Under the pieces are notes generated by a model. It was not told where the DNA came from. It was given only the letters and a program-made list of their open reading frames with translations, and made no database searches. This document shows positions 44,605 to 54,345 of a DNA stretch of 61,945 nt, piece by piece (positions within the stretch are counted from its first letter, which is position 1; each line of letters opens with the position of its first letter). Source of the DNA: Ignavibacteria bacterium (GTDB lineage Bacteria > Bacteroidota > Ignavibacteria > Ignavibacteriales > SURF-24); contig JAAXKN010000028.1 in the NCBI GenBank assembly GCA_025612375.1, forward strand, positions 1-61,945, written 5' to 3'. The position numbers and the translations under genes are program-made.

Positions 44605-46851
44605 CTAATTAAGATGCTCCTGCCCCTGATGCTTAAGAGGAAGTGAAAAGAAAAATGTTGCCCCCCTGTTCACTTCAGCCTCAGCCCATATGTTCCCCTC
44701 ATGGCGCCTTAATATCCTCTGCACAATGGCAAGCCCCACTCCCGTGCCTTCAAACTCAGATGCGGCGTGCAGCCTCTGAAATACCCCGAATAGCTTGTCG
44801 GCATATTCCATATTGAAGCCTGCGCCGTTATCCTTAATGTAATAAATTACTTCCTTCTCCTTTTTCTCCCCCCCAATCTCAATAAGTGCGGTCTCCCTGT
44901 CCTTTGTAAACTTTACGGCATTCGAAACGAGGTTTATCCATACCTGCTGCAGCATCGGGCGGTCGCCTATAACTTCCGGAAGGTCATTTATTGTAAAAAC
45001 TATCCTGCGCTCCTGGTTATCCTTTAATGCCTGATCTGTAATTGACCTTACCATGGCTTTAGTATTAATCAGCACCTCATTTTTCTCCCTGTTATAGATC
45101 TTGGCAAACGATAAGAGGTCTTCTATCAGCTGCTCCATCTGTCCGGCGTTTTTCGATATGATATTAAGGAATTTCTTGGCCTCGGGATCAAACTGCGGGG
45201 AATAATCATCCAGAAGGATCTGTGAGAATCCGTCAATTGCCCTTAAAGGCGCCTTCAGGTCGTGCGAAACTGAATAGCTGAAAGCCTCCAGCTCCTTATT
45301 TGCCGCCTCCAGCTGCGCCGTGCGTTTTTTTACGCGGTCTTCCAGCTCAGTGTTTAGTTTGTTCAATTCCTCATTGCTTACCTTTAAGGCCTCTTCAGTT
45401 TTCTTAAGGTCTGTTATGTCCACAATTGAGACCAGCACCTTGCCGTAGGTATCCTCAAACCCTTCTGCAACGTTCCACCTTATATATACCTGGATTTCCT
45501 TTCCCTTCATGGTCCTGCGCTTAGTGCTGATTTCAAACTTCCTTTTCCCTTCGGAAATTGCAAGAATTGATTCCCTCTGAACCCTGTAGTCTTCCCGCTC
45601 GGCAATCTGGGGGAAGGCGTTAATCATATCTTCCTTGCTTTCCGCCTCAAAAAGCTCAAGCGTTGCCTCATTTACATCCAGTATGCGCACCATTACGGCG
45701 CTTTGTGTAACTTCCTCCGGGTATCTTTCCAGATAATCCTGGAAGTCCGTAATTCCCGTTGTCTTCAAAAGGTCGATATGGCTTTTAATTACCGAGAAGT
45801 CCTCCTCCCATATTGAGATGGGGGAGTACTCGAACAGGCTTTTATAGCGTTTCTCGCTTTCCTGCAGGGCATCCAGGGCAAGTTTCTTTTCCGTAATATC
45901 AGTTGCCAGAGCCAGGCGTGCCTCCACGCCCTCAAATGTAATATTGCTGGACGTAATCTCAACAAAGATTACCTCGCCGTTTTTCCTCATGTGGCGCCAG
46001 GGGCCTGAGTGCTGGTAGTCTTCGGAGATTGTTTCTTCTAAATTTTTATCCAGTTCAATAATATCCTCCTTTGGACGGATATCTTTTATTGTCATGGAAA
46101 GAAATTCCTCCCGTGAGTAGCCGTACTGCTCCAGTGCGGCGTTATTGACGGCAAGGAAACGTAGCGTTTTTTTGTCAAAAACCCACATGGGGTGCGGGTT
46201 TTCCCTGAACAAAAGCCTGTACTGCTCCTCAGACTTCCGGAGCCTGTCTTCCATTTCCTTCCTTTCCGAAATGTCGCGTACAATGGCCTGTATTATTCCT
46301 CCCATGAGCAGTTTTGCGCTTGCTTCAATATAGACTATCTTCCCGCTTTTATGAATGAGCTTCCTTTCTGTGAGGATCTTCTCGCCTGTTTGAAGCTCCT
46401 TAAATTTAAGCGGTGAGGCTTCAACGTTCTCTTCCTGCAGGAAATCCGTGATGTTACGGTTTATGATTTCATTTTTCTCATATCCCAGGAGTTCGGAAGC
46501 CGTGGAATTTGCCTCAATCAGATTGCCCTCCTTATCCATCAGCAAAATGCCGTCGGAGGCCTGTTCCAGGAGTGTCCTGTACTTGTTTTCACTTAAATAG
46601 AGCGCGTCAGTTGAAGTGCGGATCTCTTTCACGCCGCGCCTTATAAAATAATAAAGAAGCACCGCTGTAATGAGAATAAAGAACCACCCCTTATACGTCT
46701 GGTAATGCGTGAGGATAACCGGGTCCTGTATTTTATCGGCCAGGATGTAATCGGTTACAATTATCCATGCCGCGCTGATAACGCCGTAGCTGAGGCTCAT
46801 TGCCAGCGGCCCCAGTTTAAGCTGTTTTTCGGTGGAAGATGAAAATTTCAT
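44605..46851 (-). CDS. Multi-PAS membrane sensor histidine kinase
   Basis: The 748-residue protein has two N-terminal membrane helices (about 17-36 and 54-70) with a very short outside loop. Three PAS-type domains follow (about 85-195, 205-320 and 332-480), then a coiled coil (about 482-522), a HisKA domain with the phospho-acceptor His530 (SVSHDLKAPLRAID) and a HATPase domain with N-box Asn640, G1 DNGAGF (674-679) and G2 GTGVGL (702-707). Domain arrangement and the bacteriophytochrome-like HDLKAPLR motif suggest that the PAS domains sense a cytoplasmic cue. No response regulator gene is adjacent, so its partner must be encoded elsewhere. Confidence 0.93.
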   Translation of the reverse strand: MKFSSSTEKQLKLGPLAMSLSYGVISAAWIIVTDYILADKIQDPVILTHYQTYKGWFFILITAVLLYYFIRRGVKEIRTSTDALYLSENKYRTLLEQASDGILLMDKEGNLIEANSTASELLGYEKNEIINRNITDFLQEENVEASPLKFKELQTGEKILTERKLIHKSGKIVYIEASAKLLMGGIIQAIVRDISERKEMEDRLRKSEEQYRLLFRENPHPMWVFDKKTLRFLAVNNAALEQYGYSREEFLSMTIKDIRPKEDIIELDKNLEETISEDYQHSGPWRHMRKNGEVIFVEITSSNITFEGVEARLALATDITEKKLALDALQESEKRYKSLFEYSPISIWEEDFSVIKSHIDLLKTTGITDFQDYLERYPEEVTQSAVMVRILDVNEATLELFEAESKEDMINAFPQIAEREDYRVQRESILAISEGKRKFEISTKRRTMKGKEIQVYIRWNVAEGFEDTYGKVLVSIVDITDLKKTEEALKVSNEELNKLNTELEDRVKKRTAQLEAANKELEAFSYSVSHDLKAPLRAIDGFSQILLDDYSPQFDPEAKKFLNIISKNAGQMEQLIEDLLSFAKIYNREKNEVLINTKAMVRSITDQALKDNQERRIVFTINDLPEVIGDRPMLQQVWINLVSNAVKFTKDRETALIEIGGEKKEKEVIYYIKDNGAGFNMEYADKLFGVFQRLHAASEFEGTGVGLAIVQRILRRHEGNIWAEAEVNRGATFFFSLPLKHQGQEHLN

Positions 46852-46978
46852 ACAATGCTCTGTTTATAATTGTTTATTCAGCAGAGAGTAAACCGGAAGG
46901 AAAAGATATATATGCTGTCAGGCTTTCATTCGCAGAAGCCTTGTCAGTTAAAAAGCCGTTACGCAAGAAGGCCGGGTA

Positions 46979-47572
46979 TTAAACTCCCAGGCTTTCAGCC
47001 GGCTGAATGATCTGTTTTTTTACAATGTCAGGAGGCGGAACAATCATGCCGCAGCACTTGCCGGAGGTGTCCAGCAGGCTTATTCTGTAATTCTTGTCGT
47101 ATGCTATAACGTCAAAAACCGGTTTATATATCTTTATCCTTTCTGCGGTATTGTATTTACTCACAATTCTTCTTACAGAAGAAGCATCATGATAATTTAA
47201 GTAAATTACGTCTTCTTTATAGTCGTTAAATTTTTCCCTCTTCCAGCACAACACTTCGTGCTCAAACAAAGAGGCTTCACGTTCGGTGAGGTCGGGTGCA
47301 ATTGAAGCCTGCAGGGAGTCTATATCCATGGAAAGAACCATTAGTTCTGTTTCCTTTTTGAAGCTTTCCAGTATTGAGGGCTTGCGGCAGTATAAGTCGC
47401 GGAAAGTTTCATTCTTCAGAAATTCAATTTCAATAAAAGAACGGAAAGAGGATTTCAGCTTGCTGAATACCCTGAGTAGAATATCAAACTCAATCTGCCC
47501 GGAATCGGGATCTAAGGATTCCAGGTGAATATTGAACGAATAGCCCGTAATATTTAATCTGGTCTGATTCAT
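46979..47572 (-). CDS. Hypothetical protein, 197 residues
   Basis: I do not recognise the family. The protein has no signal peptide or transmembrane segment and appears mixed alpha/beta. The first 60 residues contain strand-like segments (LNITGYSFNIHLESLDPDSG) and the C-terminal part a hydrophobic core (IYKPVFDVIAYDKNYRISLLD). A Cys pair (KCCGM) lies near residue 173. It is upstream of the sensor kinase gene on the same strand with a gap of about 125 bases, so the two may share a transcript, but a shared role cannot be shown. Confidence 0.6.
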   Translation of the reverse strand: MNQTRLNITGYSFNIHLESLDPDSGQIEFDILLRVFSKLKSSFRSFIEIEFLKNETFRDLYCRKPSILESFKKETELMVLSMDIDSLQASIAPDLTEREASLFEHEVLCWKREKFNDYKEDVIYLNYHDASSVRRIVSKYNTAERIKIYKPVFDVIAYDKNYRISLLDTSGKCCGMIVPPPDIVKKQIIQPAESLGV

Positions 47573-47743
47573 GAAGGTAAGATAATCTTTTTAAATAAAG
47601 TCCGCAAACCGCCAAATCAATTTTTCTTATCCTTCCGGAAGGTGCCCGGTGCCCCTTTTCTTCAGGTAGCCCTCTTTTAACTTTTGATTTCTGCATAAAT
47701 TTCATAAATTTATTTCAAAATAATTTCAAATCTCAGGTCTTAA

Positions 47744-48601
47744 ATGAAAAAGTTTTCAGCTTTTATTTGTCTCGCCCTGCTCCTTTTGGCTTCACCCCTT
47801 TGGGCCCAGCTGGAGCTCCCGCGCATCAGCCAGAAGGCTTCCCTTATGCAGAGAGTCGGACTCCTCGACGTCACTATAAACTACAGCCGCCCTAACGTTA
47901 AGGGCAGAACTATCTGGGGCGACCTCGTCCCCTATAACCAGGTCTGGAGAACAGGCGCCGATGAGGCTACAACTATTTTCTTCAGCGACGACGTTGAACT
48001 TAACGGCAATATGGTCCCCGCCGGCAAATACGCTCTCTTTACTATACCAGGAAAAGATGAATGGACCATAATTATAAACAAAACCTGGAAACAATGGGGC
48101 GCCTTTAACTACGACTCCACAAAGGACTTAGTGCGCTTTAAGGTTAAACCTTCTGAAACCCCGTTTACCGAAAGCATGGGCTTCTGCTTCTCCGACGTCA
48201 CTACAAGCTCGGCTAATCTGAATATTGAATGGGAAAAGGTTAAGGTTACTTTTAACCTTAAGTTCGACATAGACGCCAAGGCTTTATCCAACATCAAAAA
48301 AGCAATCGATAACGCCGATAAGGACGACTGGGTGGTCTACGCCGCCTCGGCTAACTACGCCGCCGACAATATGGTCCACCAGGATGAGGCCATGCAGTGG
48401 GTGGATAAATCTATTTCAATTAAGCCTACTTACTATAACTATTTCGTTAAGGCCAAGCTCCTTGCCAATAAGAATAATGCGAAGGAGGCTCTGAGCTATA
48501 TAGATAAATCCAGACAGCTGGGTAAAAATGACCCTGAATTCAAGGATTTTAAACCGCAGGTTGATAAGCTTGCAAAAGATCTGAAAGCAAAAAGGAAATA
48601 A
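47744..48601 (+). CDS. Secreted DUF2911-family protein with TPR-like tail
   Basis: The 285-residue product has a signal peptide (about 1-21, ending LWAQ). A DUF2911 domain follows (about 28-175) with NYSRPNVKGRTIWGDLVPYN, VWRTGADEATTIFFS and GKYALFTIPGKDEWTIIINK. The last 100 residues form helix pairs with repeat character (about 185-280) like tetratricopeptide repeats. DUF2911 proteins are frequent in Bacteroidota and probably periplasmic; their function is unknown. It ends eight bases before the large activase gene, which suggests co-transcription, though no functional link is clear. Confidence 0.87.
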   Translation: MKKFSAFICLALLLLASPLWAQLELPRISQKASLMQRVGLLDVTINYSRPNVKGRTIWGDLVPYNQVWRTGADEATTIFFSDDVELNGNMVPAGKYALFTIPGKDEWTIIINKTWKQWGAFNYDSTKDLVRFKVKPSETPFTESMGFCFSDVTTSSANLNIEWEKVKVTFNLKFDIDAKALSNIKKAIDNADKDDWVVYAASANYAADNMVHQDEAMQWVDKSISIKPTYYNYFVKAKLLANKNNAKEALSYIDKSRQLGKNDPEFKDFKPQVDKLAKDLKAKRK

Positions 48602-48609
48602 AAGTTTTA

Positions 48610-51600
48610 ATGTCTGTTCAAAAATCATTAGGTGTTTGCGTCGGTGCTTCTACAGTTTCGGCTGTTTATCTTGGCAGTGATCACGGTGAAATAAGTATTG
48701 TTGAGGCCCGTACAATTGCACACAACGGGAACCCCAGAAAAGTTATCTCCGGTTTGTTTGAGAAAAATTCCATTCCCGCAAAAATTGCGGTTACAGGAAA
48801 AAAATTCAGAAAGTTCCTAAACCTCACTTCCATCTCTGAAGCCGAGGCAATTGAAACAGCCGCGGCTTACCTGGGCCTCTCCGGCGACGTCATCATCAGC
48901 GCCGGCGGCGAAAGCTTCATAGTCTATGTGCTCGACAAAAATAACAGGATATCTAAAGTCTGCACGGGCAATAAGTGCGCCTCCGGAACGGGGGAGTTCT
49001 TCCTGCAGCAGATTAAAAGAATGGACCTCGATGTTGAAGACGCCATAAGCCTTGGCGCTAAGGGCGACCCCTACAATATCTCCGGGCGCTGCAGCGTATT
49101 CTGCAAGTCCGACTGCACGCACGCCCTCAATAAAGGCGTGGCAAAGGAAAATGTCGTCTCAGGCCTTGCTAAAATGATGTCCCAGAAAATTATAGAGCTT
49201 ACTTCCAGAGTGCCCCATGAAAGTGCAATTATGATAGGCGGCGTCTCCAGGAATAAAGCCGTAATGCGCTTCCTTAAAGATTATTTTAATAACGTAACCG
49301 TTCCCGAAGAAGCCCCGTACTTCGAAGCCCTCGGCGCCGCGGTCTACGCCATGAAAAATGAAACGCTGGAATTTAAGAGAAATGACCTCTTCTCGGAAAA
49401 GCATTCTCCCTTTACTTTCCACAGGCCTTTAAGCGAATTTACCCACCTCGTGCACTTTAAGGAATTTAATAAAGGCATTCTTCAGGCTGACGACGACTGC
49501 ATCCTGGGACTTGACGTCGGCTCAACTACAACCAAAGCCGTGCTCTTAAGAAAAAGCGATAACGCTATTGTTGCAGGCGAGTACCTCCGCACAAACGGCG
49601 ACCCCGTAAAGGCTTCGGTTGAATGCTATGAAAGCATTAAAAACCAGTTGACCGCGCCCGTTAAAATTACGGGACTCGGCGTTACCGGTTCGGGCCGCCA
49701 CATCGCGGGGCTGCACGCTCTTACCAAAGGCATTATTAACGAAATTATCGCCCACGCCGCTGCAACCATTTACTTCGACCACGAAGTGGATACCATATTT
49801 GAGATCGGCGGGCAGGACGCAAAGTATACCTATATCACCTCAGGCGTGGCCTCGGACTATGCGATGAACGAGGCCTGCTCGGCCGGAACGGGTTCTTTCC
49901 TCGAGGAGGCCGCAAAGGAATCGCTCGATATAGATTATAAGGAAATCGGCGAAATTGCCCTTAAAGCCCAGAATCCCCCAAACTTCAACGACCAGTGCGC
50001 CGCCTTCATCAGCAGCGACGTTAAGAACGCCCTCCACGAGGGGCTTTCTAAAGAGGATATTGTAACGGGACTCGTATACTCCATCTGCATGAACTACAAT
50101 AACCGCGTTAAGGGCAACCGCCCGGTGGGTAAAAAAGTCTTTATGCAGGGGGGCGTCTGCTATAATAAGGCCGTACCCGTTGCCATGGCGGCCCTTACAG
50201 GAAAAGAGATTATTGTGCCCCCGGAGCCGGGACTTATGGGTGCCTTCGGCGTGGCGCTTGAAATTAAGCACCGCCTGGAGCTGGGACTCCTAAAGGAAGA
50301 AGAGTTTTCCCTCGATGAGCTCATACAAAGGACAGTCGAATACGGCAGGACTTTTATCTGTGCCGGAGGAGCCGAAAAGTGCGACAGGAAATGCCCCATA
50401 TCCATGATCAGCATTGACGGCAAAAAGTACCCCTTCGGAGGCGCGTGCAATAAGTACTATAACGTACAGATGAATATTAAGGAATCGGACAGGGGATTGG
50501 ACCTTGTAAAGCTGAGGGAAAAGCTGGTATTTGAAAAATACCTCTGCGCGCCTGTGCTGGACGTGAATGCCCCTGCCGTCGGCATCTCCAGATCTTTCCT
50601 TACAAATACTCTTTACCCGCTTTACTATAATTTCTTCACGCGCATGGGCTTCAGGGTAATACTGGCTCAGGAATCCAAAACCGCGGGCGTGGATAAAAGG
50701 GAGGCGGCCTTCTGCTATCCCGTTGAACTCGCTCACGGATTTCTGCAGGACCTGCTGGATAAAAATCCGGACTATGTATTCCTCCCCCACATAAAAGAGA
50801 TATATAACCCCGGAGAGGATAACCTTCCAAAGAAAACGTGCGTCTTAATGCAGTCTGAAAACTACTACCTTAAAGCTGCCTTTAAGGATGAACTTAAAAA
50901 CACCCGTCTCCTGGATCCGGTGCTTGATTTCTCGGATGGCTATGAGAAGGCGGAAAAAGAGTTTGTAAAGCTTGCCCTGGGACTGGGTAAAAACAAAAAA
51001 GAGGCTTCGGATGCCTACCGCTTTGCATGCGGAGAACTGAATAAAATGTTCAGTGAGTTCAAAAAGACTGGAAATGAAGTGCTGAAGTCTCTTGAAGAAG
51101 ACCCTGAGAAGTTTGCGGTTGTAATTTTTGGAAGAAGCTATAACGCTTTTGCCCGAAATGCCAACCTGGGCGTCCCGCAGAAATTCTCCTCGCGTGGAAT
51201 TACTGTAATTCCTCACGACTTCCTGCCTTACGACGGCCTTGAAAGCTACAAGCACATGTACTGGGGCCTGGGGCAGCAGATCTTAAGAGGCGCGCGCTAT
51301 GTCTACGGCCACCCGCAGCTTTTTGCTTCCTACATTACAAACTTCAGCTGCGGACCCGATTCTTTTATTATCCCGTACTTCAGGAATATAATGGGACGTA
51401 AGCCTTCCCTGACACTGGAGCTCGACAGCCATTCGGCTGATGCCGGGGTTAATACAAGAATTGAAGCCGCGCTCGACATCATTAAAAGCTTCCGCGAGCT
51501 CAACCGCCACGAGAAAATTTCTGCGGAAAAGTCAAACGGCTTCATGCCTCTTAAAGTATTAAGCGAGACAAAAATTGTGGATTCCGACGGCCGTGAGCTG

Positions 51601-52980
51601 TCAATTACAGATCCATCCGTTAATGTCGGTGTCCCTAACATGGGAAGGCTTGCAACCGAGGCCTTTGCCGCGGCATTCCGCCATGAGGGCATAAATTCTT
51701 TTCCCCTCCCGGAATACAACATGGATACGCTTACAACAGGACGCGGCAGCACGACATGCAAGGAGTGCCTGCCCCTGATACTTAACGCGGGCTCATTGAT
51801 TGAATACTATAACTCGCGTAAAAATAAGGACGAGAAGACACTTTTATTTATGGCTAAAGGCGACGGCCCCTGCCGCCTGGGGCAGTACCACGTTTACCTT
51901 GAAGACATAATAAAGAAAAGGAAAATGCGTAACATCGGGGTTTACACGCTTTCAGATGAGAACTCCTACGAGGGACTTGGAAACAGGTTTGTTTTAAGGG
52001 GCTGGGCGGCCATAACAATCGGCAACCTGATGACGGAAGTCTATAACTCCATCCAGGCGCTTGCGGCCGACAGGAAGGCAGCCTCAAAAATTTTCCGTCA
52101 GGAATATGATAAAATATTAGATACGCTTGAGCATGGCGCCTTCGATGATCTTTACCGCCAGATTGAACTTTCGGCCCTCAAACTTAACGCAATTGAAAAA
52201 AAAGAATCCATTCACGAAGCAAAGAAAGTTGTAATAGTAGGTGAGATATTTGTCCGCCACGAGGAATTCTCAAGGATGGACCTGCTGGACAGGCTAATTG
52301 AAAAAGGTTTTGTTGTAAGGATTGTGCCGATAGGGGAATATGTTTACTACTCCAATTACCTTGCGGCAAAGGAAGACAATGGCGGAAAGAGCCCGGTCGG
52401 AGACAGGCTGAAGTTTACAATACGCGATTACGTGCAGAAGCATGTTGAGCGTAAGATCAGGAAGATACTTGAAAAGTCGGGCTTCATAGAGTTCGATATG
52501 CCGGACGTTAAAGACGTTCTAAAAAAAGCGGAGCACCTGGTGAGTCCCGAGCTTGCAGGAGAGGCAATTCTTACGATCGGCTCGGCAATGCGTGAGATAA
52601 TGGATCACGTATCGGGCGTAATATCATTAGGACCTTTCGGGTGCATGCCTTCGCGCCTGGCCGAATCGATACTGAACGTTGAAATGAACACCATAGGAAA
52701 ACTGGCAGCGGAGAAAAGAAAAGTCCGGACAGATGAAAACGACGACCTGCCCTTCCTTGCAATTGAAACCGACGGCAACATATTCCCGCAGATAATTCAG
52801 TCAAAAATTGAAATATTTATGCTTCAGGCAGAGCGTCTGCATGAAAAGCTGAAATCAGGGGACCGGACCCTCTCGGACAAATACAAAGATGCCTTCCACA
52901 GATTAATAAATAATATCACAGGAAACGCCAAGCCAGAGGAACCCGGGGAAATTCCCGCCCTGATCTCCGAAGCAGAATAG
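48610..52980 (+). CDS. Fused acyl-CoA dehydratase activase (two BcrAD/BadFG ATPase domains plus DUF2229/HgdB-like parts)
   Basis: The 1456-residue protein has two ASKHA-type activase domains in tandem (about 5-250 and 296-560). Each has a cysteine-bearing SAGTG/ASGTG loop (Cys123, NKCASGTGEF; Cys423, NEACSAGTGSF) and a second Cys in the RCSVF/QCAAF segment (Cys161; Cys463). These would hold the bridging [4Fe-4S] cluster. A DUF2229-like part follows (about 600-1000), then a C-terminal HgdB-like region. Related proteins drive ATP-dependent electron transfer to 2-hydroxyacyl-CoA dehydratases or act in anaerobic metabolism of unknown type. No separate dehydratase gene is present, so the substrate is unknown. 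An AAGGAA box precedes the start. Confidence 0.88.
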   Translation: MSVQKSLGVCVGASTVSAVYLGSDHGEISIVEARTIAHNGNPRKVISGLFEKNSIPAKIAVTGKKFRKFLNLTSISEAEAIETAAAYLGLSGDVIISAGGESFIVYVLDKNNRISKVCTGNKCASGTGEFFLQQIKRMDLDVEDAISLGAKGDPYNISGRCSVFCKSDCTHALNKGVAKENVVSGLAKMMSQKIIELTSRVPHESAIMIGGVSRNKAVMRFLKDYFNNVTVPEEAPYFEALGAAVYAMKNETLEFKRNDLFSEKHSPFTFHRPLSEFTHLVHFKEFNKGILQADDDCILGLDVGSTTTKAVLLRKSDNAIVAGEYLRTNGDPVKASVECYESIKNQLTAPVKITGLGVTGSGRHIAGLHALTKGIINEIIAHAAATIYFDHEVDTIFEIGGQDAKYTYITSGVASDYAMNEACSAGTGSFLEEAAKESLDIDYKEIGEIALKAQNPPNFNDQCAAFISSDVKNALHEGLSKEDIVTGLVYSICMNYNNRVKGNRPVGKKVFMQGGVCYNKAVPVAMAALTGKEIIVPPEPGLMGAFGVALEIKHRLELGLLKEEEFSLDELIQRTVEYGRTFICAGGAEKCDRKCPISMISIDGKKYPFGGACNKYYNVQMNIKESDRGLDLVKLREKLVFEKYLCAPVLDVNAPAVGISRSFLTNTLYPLYYNFFTRMGFRVILAQESKTAGVDKREAAFCYPVELAHGFLQDLLDKNPDYVFLPHIKEIYNPGEDNLPKKTCVLMQSENYYLKAAFKDELKNTRLLDPVLDFSDGYEKAEKEFVKLALGLGKNKKEASDAYRFACGELNKMFSEFKKTGNEVLKSLEEDPEKFAVVIFGRSYNAFARNANLGVPQKFSSRGITVIPHDFLPYDGLESYKHMYWGLGQQILRGARYVYGHPQLFASYITNFSCGPDSFIIPYFRNIMGRKPSLTLELDSHSADAGVNTRIEAALDIIKSFRELNRHEKISAEKSNGFMPLKVLSETKIVDSDGRELSITDPSVNVGVPNMGRLATEAFAAAFRHEGINSFPLPEYNMDTLTTGRGSTTCKECLPLILNAGSLIEYYNSRKNKDEKTLLFMAKGDGPCRLGQYHVYLEDIIKKRKMRNIGVYTLSDENSYEGLGNRFVLRGWAAITIGNLMTEVYNSIQALAADRKAASKIFRQEYDKILDTLEHGAFDDLYRQIELSALKLNAIEKKESIHEAKKVVIVGEIFVRHEEFSRMDLLDRLIEKGFVVRIVPIGEYVYYSNYLAAKEDNGGKSPVGDRLKFTIRDYVQKHVERKIRKILEKSGFIEFDMPDVKDVLKKAEHLVSPELAGEAILTIGSAMREIMDHVSGVISLGPFGCMPSRLAESILNVEMNTIGKLAAEKRKVRTDENDDLPFLAIETDGNIFPQIIQSKIEIFMLQAERLHEKLKSGDRTLSDKYKDAFHRLINNITGNAKPEEPGEIPALISEAE

Positions 52981-53037
52981 AATTTCCGCCTGAGCTCTTG
53001 GGGACAACATAAAATAATCTTTTATAATTCTCTTCAA

Positions 53038-53056
53038 ATGCCGCGGTCAGCGGCAT
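53038..53056. repeat. GC-rich hairpin 1 of the palindrome cluster
   Basis: A perfect 7-bp stem (ATGCCGC / GCGGCAT) with a GGTCA loop. It shares the decamer CCGCGGTCAG with hairpin 3, exactly 100 bases downstream. Confidence 0.7.
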
Positions 53057-53081
53057 GGTATTGATAGCCCAGGGTGACCAA

Positions 53082-53097
53082 ATTCGCCGCGGCGAAT
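53082..53097. repeat. Perfect 16-bp palindrome (ATTCGCCGCGGCGAAT)
   Basis: A self-complementary 16-mer in the middle of the palindrome cluster. It could be a binding site for a dimeric protein or part of a repeated extragenic element. Confidence 0.7.
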
Positions 53098-53141
53098 GCG
53101 AGAACCCCGGGAACCGGAAATCCCCCAAAATCCCCCCGCGC

Positions 53142-53155
53142 CGCGGTCAGCCGCG
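53142..53155. repeat. GC-rich hairpin 3 of the palindrome cluster
   Basis: A 5-bp GC stem (CGCGG / CCGCG) around TCAG, flanked by more CG-rich sequence. It repeats the CCGCGGTCAG decamer of hairpin 1. Confidence 0.6.
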
Positions 53156-53404
53156 CCACGTTTTCGTATACGTGAATTTGATGAAAAATCCAAATACACC
53201 ATAGATGTTACAAAAAAATGAAAATTCTTCAGCAATTTTTCCGAAAACGCCCCTCGTCACCATATATATACATAAGAGAATAAATGCTTGACAATAATGC
53301 TGATTTTGACAATTTTCACTGGTATTATTATTTCCCTGCATGGCCTACAATTTAAGGGGATGTATAATAGAAATCATTAAAAGTAATACTGAAGAGTAAA
53401 GAAT

Positions 53405-53808
53405 ATGTTTTTAGGTTATACAGTTGTTGCTATAGGAATATTTGGGATGCTTATATTCATGTTTAACCGTGAACTATTTATCAAACCGAAAACTTTCAGG
53501 ATTTTTCTCATATCAAGCCTGATAACCTTGGTATTGGCTTATATACTACCACAATTCGAAGCATTCCAAAACACACCCGTGAATGTATTTAAGCTCCCCA
53601 TTATAACGCTGCTATTTTATAGAATAGCAAGAGGATTGTTTAAGAAAGCATTTAATCGGGAACCTAAAGATACTTTTTGGATGAGCATTGGGAAAAAGGA
53701 ATCTGGCAAGATACAATTTTCAATGTGCTATTTTTCTTTACATGTACAATTATTATGGGACTTTTGGTGACTAACAAATTTTGGCAGAAATCCCCTTTCC
53801 CAAATTAG
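53405..53808 (+). pseudogene. Small membrane protein gene, apparently frameshifted
   Basis: The first frame gives 121 residues to 53770, with three hydrophobic helices (about 3-19, 32-48 and 63-75) and a charged stretch ending FNREPKDTFW. After about 53680 the natural-looking continuation is in another frame: DEHWEKGIWQDTIFNVLFFF and a hydrophobic helix, ending at TAG 53806-53808. A net loss of one base near 53675-53685 would explain this, with an intact ancestor of about 134 residues. The composition is AT-rich like the other array genes. It is the first gene of the array and may be a decayed cassette. A sequencing error cannot be excluded. Confidence 0.45.
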
Positions 53809-53940
53809 TTGCTTTAAGGAATAATAGTGATTAGTTAGATAATTAGAGGATGAAATATTCCTTCCAAAACGCAGATTTATTACCTCAAAGGGATAATGAA
53901 CTATTTCAATTTCGCAACCAAAGATTATTAGAACCTTATT

Positions 53941-53959
53941 CCGATGGCCTGAGCGGAAG
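53941..53959 (+). repeat. Array repeat 1 (19 bp)
   Basis: Reads CCGATGGCCTGAGCGGAAG. Flanking bases give the inverted repeat TTCCG...CGGAA. It lies downstream of the frameshifted membrane protein gene and before the 59-residue membrane protein gene. Confidence 0.75.
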
Positions 53960-54020
53960 AAAGGATTAACATACTGTATCATATTTTTAACTGATTTCTA
54001 AAATTCTGGAGATATATAAA

Positions 54021-54200
54021 TTGAATAAGGCAATAATAATACTCGTCTTAATAATGATTTGGATCAATCTGTTTATTCACTTTAGATTTAACCAAAAGCA
54101 TGGGCAAAAAGGTGCAAAGCATAGAGGAGACATAGTATATTCTATTAGTATTTTTCTATTAACACTTTATTTTCTTTATGCATTCTTTATTAAAAATTAA
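54021..54200 (+). CDS. Small two-helix membrane protein, 59 residues
   Basis: This short frame starts with TTG about eight bases after a GGAG box and ends with TAA at 54198-54200. The product has two hydrophobic helices (about residues 3-19 and 41-56) joined by a basic, His/Gln-rich loop (RFNQKHGQKGAKHRGD). It is too small to assign to a family. Position between two array genes, same strand and AT-rich composition all fit an array cassette. A role as a small inner-membrane protein is inferred from the helices only. Confidence 0.55.
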   Translation: MNKAIIILVLIMIWINLFIHFRFNQKHGQKGAKHRGDIVYSISIFLLTLYFLYAFFIKN

Positions 54201-54345
54201 TTTTATCTCATTTCCAATAAACAGAAAGCTTATTAATTCAAGAGCTAATTTTACAAAAGGAATATCTACCTTTAATATTAAAGCAAAATAACTTTCTTTA
54301 GTTGGCCCATCTATAAGTGATCACATTTCCAAGCAAGAGTTAAAT

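Larger units (their letters stand above)
52981..53404. other. 424-bp gene-free stretch between activase gene and cassette array
   Basis: No supportable gene is seen here. The left half holds three GC-rich palindromes (53038-53157), and the right half is AT-rich with two TTGACA hexamers (53289 and 53308 regions) that could belong to promoters for the array, without clear -10 partners at normal spacing. Confidence 0.6.

Noticed and set aside
53728..53982. An 84-codon minus-strand frame
   Set aside because: It runs antisense through the frameshifted membrane gene and array repeat 1, without a ribosome binding site or recognisable domain.
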